A stretch of DNA of 5,462 nt from positions 1-5,462 of the forward strand of contig JALSSH010000024.1 in NCBI GenBank assembly GCA_026984385.1, given 5' to 3'. Position 1 is the first letter of the stretch, and every line of letters begins with the position of its first letter. Position numbers and translations under genes: made by a program. This document shows, piece by piece, positions 1 to 5,462 of the stretch. The notes below the pieces were generated by a model. It saw nothing but the letters and a program-made list of their open reading frames with translations, searched no databases and was not told the DNA's origin. This DNA is from Ardenticatenia bacterium. GTDB lineage: Bacteria; Chloroflexota; Anaerolineae; Aggregatilineales; Aggregatilineaceae.

Positions 1-687
1 CAACCAGGAAAGCACCGCCCGCACCGCGCCAAAGTCTGCCGTGCGCAAAAGCAACAACGAGGTGAGCGCGCCGAGCACGGCGTTGATCGCCATGCCTGCC
101 AGCAACAGCGCAATCGGGTTGGTGCGTCCGCGTTGCAACGCCAGCAGATACACGCTCAGCGCGGCCAAGATCGCCCCGCAAAAAGCGGCCAGCGGCACAC
201 GCCATAACAAGGCCGTTGCCGGGTCGTCGGCGCTGCGCAAGAGCCACAAGTCGGCCACCGCCCAAGTTTGCGTGATCACCAACACCACGCCCAGGGCCGC
301 TCCTGCGCTCACGCCGATCACGCCTGGGTCGGCGAGCGGGTTGCGGAAAAGCCCTTGCATAGCCGCGCCTGCGCTCGCCAGCGCCGCCCCGACCAACGCC
401 GCCACCATCACCCCGGGCAAGCGCACCAGCGTTACCACGCGATAGGTCGCGCTGGTGGTGTCCACACCGCGCGGCAGGCCCGCATATTGCAACAGCGCGT
501 CCGCCACGTCGCGCAACGGGATAGCGGTGGGGCCAACTGCCGCCGCCAGCACCATTGCCCCCAGCAGGAGCGCGCTCAGCGCCGCGCAAACCGCAACCAG
601 ACGCGGCACAACGCCCCAGCCCGCCAGCAAAAACGGCGCGCGCTGTGGCGATGTACGGTCGGTGGAGGAGAGGGCTACGCTGCTCAT
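1..687 (-). CDS. FecCD/BtuC-type ABC transporter permease, probable cobalamin uptake (partial, 3' end outside window)
   Basis: This is the membrane-spanning subunit of an ABC importer for vitamin B12, cobinamide or iron chelates, working with an ATPase and a substrate-binding protein not seen here. Reading leftward from ATG at 687, 229 codons run open to base 1. Residues 1-27 are a short hydrophilic N-terminus, followed by a first membrane helix around 29-51. The FecCD signature lies at 89-133: RLPGV, then GAALASAGAAMQGLFRNPLA, then DPGVIGVSAGAALG. A second family block (LLLAGMAINAVLGALTSLLL) spans 194-213. Family members are usually 330-360 residues with about ten helices, so roughly a third is missing. 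The start is supported by AGGA at 696-699, eight bases upstream. The cobalamin riboswitch in the leader is the main reason to prefer B12 or a corrinoid over siderophores. The family is near certain; the substrate is inferred. Confidence 0.93.
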   Translation of the reverse strand, partial: MSSVALSSTDRTSPQRAPFLLAGWGVVPRLVAVCAALSALLLGAMVLAAAVGPTAIPLRDVADALLQYAGLPRGVDTTSATYRVVTLVRLPGVMVAALVGAALASAGAAMQGLFRNPLADPGVIGVSAGAALGVVLVITQTWAVADLWLLRSADDPATALLWRVPLAAFCGAILAALSVYLLALQRGRTNPIALLLAGMAINAVLGALTSLLLLRTADFGAVRAVLSWL

Positions 688-695
688 GGGCACGG

Positions 696-699
696 TCCT
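696..699 (-). promoter_or_regulatory. Ribosome binding site of the FecCD permease
   Basis: AGGA on the minus strand stands eight bases before ATG 687. It supports this start over an in-frame GTG at 691-693, which would lie only two bases from the same motif. The site is downstream of the terminator, so it is transcribed only when the riboswitch allows read-through. Confidence 0.6.
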
Positions 700-720
700 G
701 GTTTGCCGCGCGGAATGGGG

Positions 721-746
721 AAACAAAAACCCCGCTATCTGCGGGG
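721..746 (-). terminator. Intrinsic terminator of the cobalamin riboswitch expression platform
   Basis: On the minus strand CCCCGC (746-741), loop AGATA (740-736) and GCGGGG (735-730) form a perfect six-base-pair stem. TTTTTGTTT (729-721) follows directly. It lies between the B12 aptamer and the permease start codon, 34 bases before the ATG, the standard place for a transcription-attenuating expression platform. When formed it should stop transcription before the permease. The 5' arm is also complementary to an upstream segment at 816-819, which continues into 809-814 as a possible antiterminator. Confidence 0.85.
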
Positions 747-819
747 GTGGGGAAACCGGCTCGCCCGTTCGGGCGACAGCGCGAGGCTCTTGGTGCGGCC
801 AGCTCCAACCCCACTCCGC
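741..819 (-). promoter_or_regulatory. Candidate antiterminator hairpin
   Basis: GCGGAGTGGGG (819-809, minus strand) can pair with CCCCAC (752-747) and CCGC (744-741): six plus four base pairs around a small internal loop. This would consume the 5' arm of the terminator at 741-746 and so be mutually exclusive with it. A perfect small hairpin, TCGCCC/GAAC/GGGCGA (776-761), would sit inside its loop. The pairing is visible in the sequence; its regulatory role is inferred. Confidence 0.55.
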
Positions 820-841
820 GAAGGTCGGAAACGGCACACTG

Positions 842-986
842 TCGGGGTGGGCGTCCGGGCTTGCGCGCTTGGGCGCGCTTACCGTTGCGGGTCAGCGCAG
901 GACTTGCACCTGCTTCGCCATCGCGCGGCGACGTGCGCGCGACGCTCGGCCATCCGGGGCTTGAGCTTCCCCGACAGGGGTACGTT
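842..986 (-). ncRNA. Cobalamin riboswitch aptamer (compact form)
   Basis: This minus-strand leader RNA senses a cobalamin and controls the downstream permease. The conserved core is present: GGTGCAAGTCC (910-900), then GCTG (897-894), CCGCAAC (890-884) and GGTAA (883-879). A B12-box-like segment, AGCCCGGACGCCCACC (861-846), matches the usual AGCCAGGAGACCTGCC at 11 of 16 positions. Local helices can be drawn: GCAGG/CCTGC (909-913 with 897-901), TCGCGCG/CGCGCGA (936-942 with 921-927), GCGCGC/GCGCGC (873-878 with 863-868, loop CCAA) and CCCC/GGGG near 974-985. Only a tiny hairpin separates the core from the B12 box, whereas class I aptamers have a much longer arm there. Ligand form (adenosyl, methyl or aqua) cannot be told from sequence. 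The outer boundaries are approximate. Confidence 0.88.
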
Positions 987-992
987 GTCGCA

Positions 993-1022
993 AAGATAGC
1001 ACCAAGGACGGGACTTTGTCAA
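993..1022 (-). promoter_or_regulatory. Sigma-70-like promoter of the riboswitch-permease transcript
   Basis: On the minus strand a perfect -35 box TTGACA (1022-1017) is followed after 18 bases by TATCTT (998-993), a 4/6 match to the -10 consensus. Transcription would begin near 985-987, immediately before the riboswitch aptamer, and the spacing fits well. No activator site was recognised. Confidence 0.65.
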
Positions 1023-1151
1023 TGCACCCCGAGTGGTTGTGGAACGCTGCCCATGCCCCGCAAAGGGCGCAAGCGTCCCTTGACCTTGCCGCGCTGTGTG
1101 CGGCAGGCGCGCCCGTGCACCCACCGGCGGGGTACGTCCTTTTCTTACGCG
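1023..1151. other. Intergenic gap between the rhomboid gene and the riboswitch promoter
   Basis: No gene was recognised here. The only clear structure is an inverted repeat, TGCCGC (1087-1092) and GCGGCA (1100-1105), with a seven-base loop. It lacks a T-tract on either strand, so it is not a convincing intrinsic terminator for the rhomboid gene, though it could stabilise the mRNA 3' end. Read-through from the rhomboid gene into the riboswitch leader therefore cannot be excluded. Confidence 0.4.
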
Positions 1152-1937
1152 CTATCCGCCACGCACGGCGTAAGAGGTCAGCGCGGCCAACACAACCGCA
1201 TACAATGCTGCGTAGCGCGCCCAGTCGGCGGTTGGGTTCTCGTCCACAACGCGCAATTGGCCGGTGGCCGGTGTATAGTGCACACGGTAGATCGGCCCGA
1301 TGAACCACGCCAGCACCACCCCTCCGACAAGGCCGCCGATATGCCCGGCGTTGTCAATACGAAAGCTGCCCACCCCGCTCGCGCTGATCACCCCAAAGGC
1401 CAAGTCTAGGAACATGAACGCCAGCAAACGGGAAAAAAGTCTGCGCCCGCCCGGGCCGTGCAAATTGCGATGACGATAAAGGTAGATCAGCTCCGCACCG
1501 AAGATGGCAAAGATCGCGCCAGAAGCGCCGACCGAAAGCGCGTTGGTAAAGACAAAGCTCGCCAATGAACCGCTCAGTCCGCCCAACAGGTAAATAACCG
1601 CAAAACGCAGTGAGCCGAAAAGCGTTTCCACATCTCGCCCGAAAAAGTACAGCGCCATCCCGTTGAGCAAAATATGCGACAAATTCAGATGCAGGAACAT
1701 CGCCGTAAACAGGCGATAGTATTCGCCACGCGCAATCTGGGCGTTGACCTTGCCCCAACGCAACAAAAAGTTTACCTGCTCGGTGGCGGGTAAGCTAAAA
1801 TAGTAAAGAAACACCACCACATTGACGGCCAAGAGCACATACATCAGGCGCGGGGTGGAAACGGGGAAGCGAACGGCAACGCGCCGCACGGGGGGGGCGT
1901 CAGGCGCACCCGACGGATTAGGGATGTTTTGGGTCAT
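1152..1937 (-). CDS. Rhomboid family intramembrane serine protease
   Basis: This membrane protease cleaves transmembrane segments of other proteins within the lipid bilayer; its substrates are unknown. It has 261 residues from ATG 1937. A proline-rich N-terminus (1-25) precedes a first helix at about 31-49. Helix 2 and the loop before it carry GEYYRLFTAMFLHLNLSH and then the HxxxN pair (H88, N92) that forms the oxyanion region in this family. The nucleophile is S139 in GASG at the start of helix 4, and the catalytic base is H199 in NAGHIGG at helix 6. A further hydrophobic helix near 239-258 gives a six-plus-one topology. The ORF extends upstream to 2024, but GAGGA (1949-1945) seven bases before ATG 1937 and the non-family character of the extra 29 residues favour the shorter start. 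All key residues are present, so it should be active. Confidence 0.94.
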   Translation of the reverse strand: MTQNIPNPSGAPDAPPVRRVAVRFPVSTPRLMYVLLAVNVVVFLYYFSLPATEQVNFLLRWGKVNAQIARGEYYRLFTAMFLHLNLSHILLNGMALYFFGRDVETLFGSLRFAVIYLLGGLSGSLASFVFTNALSVGASGAIFAIFGAELIYLYRHRNLHGPGGRRLFSRLLAFMFLDLAFGVISASGVGSFRIDNAGHIGGLVGGVVLAWFIGPIYRVHYTPATGQLRVVDENPTADWARYAALYAVVLAALTSYAVRGG

Positions 1938-1944
1938 TGCGCGA

Positions 1945-1949
1945 TCCTC
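1945..1949 (-). promoter_or_regulatory. Ribosome binding site that decides the rhomboid start
   Basis: GAGGA on the minus strand sits seven bases before ATG 1937. The competing ATG at 2024, 29 codons upstream, would place coding sequence through the divergent promoter region, so the inner start is preferred. Confidence 0.65.
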
Positions 1950-2058
1950 GGTTGGTGAACGCTGTTCCACTTGCGGATAAGATTGTAGCGCAAATGCTGC
2001 AAGGTGTTGTTGCTTTGCCGACAAAGTATTCTAGATAAGAGTAGGGGTGCATTTTCAC
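1950..2058. promoter_or_regulatory. Divergent promoter region between the rhomboid and CopZ-like genes
   Basis: Both flanking genes start from this AT-richer gap. For the leftward rhomboid gene, TACAAT (1987-1982, minus strand) is a 5/6 match to a -10 box, but no good -35 box lies at the right distance. For the rightward gene, TATTCT (2027-2032) or TAGATA (2032-2037, with TTGCTT at 2010-2015, 16-base spacer) are weak candidates. A perfect inverted repeat CTTTG-CCGA-CAAAG (2013-2026) overlaps these elements and could be a small operator or chance. Exact boundaries are uncertain. Confidence 0.35.
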
Positions 2059-2064
2059 AGGAGG
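2059..2064 (+). promoter_or_regulatory. Ribosome binding site that decides the CopZ-like start
   Basis: A full AGGAGG is followed by six bases and ATG 2071. An earlier in-frame ATG at 2047 would put this motif inside the coding region, so 2071 is chosen. Confidence 0.8.
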
Positions 2065-2070
2065 CAAGCC

Positions 2071-2607
2071 ATGTCCGATCTCGATCACAACACAACCCCG
2101 GATTGCTGCGCAGTCAATGCAGATGAGCCGACAGAGCCAAAAGCGCCGACGTTTGAGCGCCAAAAGGAAGCGCCCGCCCCAAAAGCGTGCCCGCAGTGTG
2201 GGCATAAGGGCCGCAAAGTGGATACGGCGACGGTCAAGGCGCTTTTGGCGGTGAGCTTGCGCCAAGTGCGTGACGTTGCCTATCTTTTTTGCCGCAACCC
2301 CGTTTGCGAGGTGGTCTACTTCAGCGAAGACGGCCTCCAAACCTTCTCAACCGCCCAGGTGCGCGAGCGCGTTTACCAAAAAGAGACGCTGGCTGACGAT
2401 GTTTTTGTGTGCTATTGCTTTCGCCACACGCGGGGTGAGATCCGCGAGGAACTGGAGCGTAGCGGCACAACAACGGTGATTGACGACGTGAACGCGGGCA
2501 TCAAAGCGGGGCAATGCGCCTGTGACTGGCGCAACCCGCAGGGCAGTTGTTGCCTGGGCAACGTGCGCGCGCTGGTCCAGGAACTGGAAGCTGCGCTCGG
2601 GTCATAG
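2071..2607 (+). CDS. CopZ N-terminal-like zinc and [2Fe-2S] protein, putative metallochaperone
   Basis: This is a soluble cytoplasmic protein of 178 residues with twelve cysteines. It resembles the N-terminal domain of Archaeoglobus CopZ, which holds one zinc and one [2Fe-2S] cluster and can reduce Cu(II) to Cu(I) before delivery. After a variable N-terminus with a CC pair (12-13), the zinc-type part has CPQCGHKGR (C40, C43) and then CRNPVCEVVYFSEDG (C74, C79). The cluster part begins at C114-Y-C116, in VCYCFRHTRGEIREELERSG, and continues with C149-A-C151 and CC at 160-161, in NPQGSCCLGNVR. This second half also resembles BFD-type [2Fe-2S] domains. No C-terminal heavy-metal-associated domain with MxCxxC follows; the chain ends 17 residues after the last cysteines. 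It lies divergent to the rhomboid gene, with no copper ATPase in view. The domain family is secure; copper delivery is inferred and uncertain without the second domain. Confidence 0.85.
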   Translation: MSDLDHNTTPDCCAVNADEPTEPKAPTFERQKEAPAPKACPQCGHKGRKVDTATVKALLAVSLRQVRDVAYLFCRNPVCEVVYFSEDGLQTFSTAQVRERVYQKETLADDVFVCYCFRHTRGEIREELERSGTTTVIDDVNAGIKAGQCACDWRNPQGSCCLGNVRALVQELEAALGS

Positions 2608-2616
2608 CGCCCTACG

Positions 2617-2664
2617 CCGAAACGCGCGGCGGATTACCGATTTTCTGCGTGTTTCGGTGTTTTT
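2617..2664 (+). terminator. Probable intrinsic terminator after the CopZ-like gene
   Basis: CCGAAAC (2617-2623) pairs with GTTTCGG (2651-2657), giving a seven-base-pair outer stem followed at once by TGTTTTT (2658-2664). The 27-base interior may fold further (CGG-ATTA-CCG at about 2629-2639). The long interior makes it less canonical, but position just after the stop codon and the T-tract support termination. It would separate the CopZ-like gene from the glycosidase. Confidence 0.5.
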
Positions 2665-2701
2665 GGGTATGCTTGGCCCACTGCCTGTTAGAAAAAATTT
2701 T

Positions 2702-2706
2702 AGGAG
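2702..2706 (+). promoter_or_regulatory. Ribosome binding site of the GH13 glycosidase
   Basis: AGGAG is followed by eight bases and ATG 2715. The start directly precedes a signal peptide, which confirms it. No convincing promoter was found in the short gap between the terminator and this site. Confidence 0.7.
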
Positions 2707-2714
2707 TTGAGGCC

Positions 2715-5462
<2,748 letters not shown>

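Noticed and set aside
41..445. Plus-strand open frame opposite the permease
   Set aside because: It is antisense to the FecCD permease, whose signature motifs are clear. The translation is low-complexity and alanine/threonine-rich with no family resemblance.
1087..1105. TGCCGC/GCGGCA inverted repeat as a terminator of the rhomboid gene
   Set aside because: No T-tract follows on either strand, so intrinsic termination is not supported.
268..1409. Overlapping plus-strand frames (268-999, 455-964, 555-1409) and minus-strand frames (879-1124, 892-1308) across the leader region
   Set aside because: They run through the riboswitch, terminator and ends of the two flanking genes. They are rich in Arg, Ala and His, and show no domain; the RNA structure explains the region better.
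2047..2070. Upstream ATG start for the CopZ-like protein
   Set aside because: Using it would place a full AGGAGG inside the gene, six bases before the next in-frame ATG. The inner start is clearly better.
2670..2700. Promoter for the glycosidase just upstream of its ribosome binding site
   Set aside because: The best pairing, TTGGGT with TGTTAG at a 17-base spacer, matches the -10 consensus at only three positions. It is too weak to call.

Overview
The window is a GC-rich bacterial chromosomal stretch with four protein-coding genes and one riboswitch. The codons favour G or C at the third position so strongly that long spurious antisense frames appear. The gene content points tentatively to a thermophilic or environmental member of the Chloroflexota: a secreted multidomain amylopullulanase-like enzyme, a BFD/CopZ-type [2Fe-2S] protein, and a cobalamin-riboswitch-controlled FecCD permease. 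This is a judgement from protein style, not from a marker gene. No mobile element, CRISPR array, tRNA or rRNA was seen.

Left part, transcribed leftward: the first 687 bases hold the N-terminal two thirds of a BtuC/FecCD-type ABC transporter permease that runs off the window at position 1. Its 5' leader (about 688-986) carries a compact cobalamin riboswitch with recognisable core and B12 box, then an intrinsic terminator 34 bases before the start codon. A TTGACA/TATCTT promoter lies just upstream. Together these indicate B12 or cobinamide import shut off by its own product. Upstream on the same strand is a complete rhomboid intramembrane serine protease (1152-1937) with its Ser/His dyad intact.

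Right part, transcribed rightward: divergent from the rhomboid gene is a 178-residue cysteine-rich protein (2071-2607). It resembles the zinc plus [2Fe-2S] N-terminal domain of the copper chaperone CopZ but lacks the copper-binding C-terminal domain. After a probable terminator comes a secreted GH13 enzyme (2715 to the window end, 916 residues visible): signal peptide, CBM34-like domain, neopullulanase/amylopullulanase-type catalytic barrel, fibronectin III domain and the start of a further beta-sandwich-like module.

The four genes do not form one pathway. They appear to be at least three or four independent transcription units: B12 uptake, membrane proteolysis, metal or redox handling, and extracellular alpha-glucan breakdown. 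The clearest regulatory logic is in the riboswitch leader, where an antiterminator, a terminator and the B12-box region can be drawn as competing pairings.
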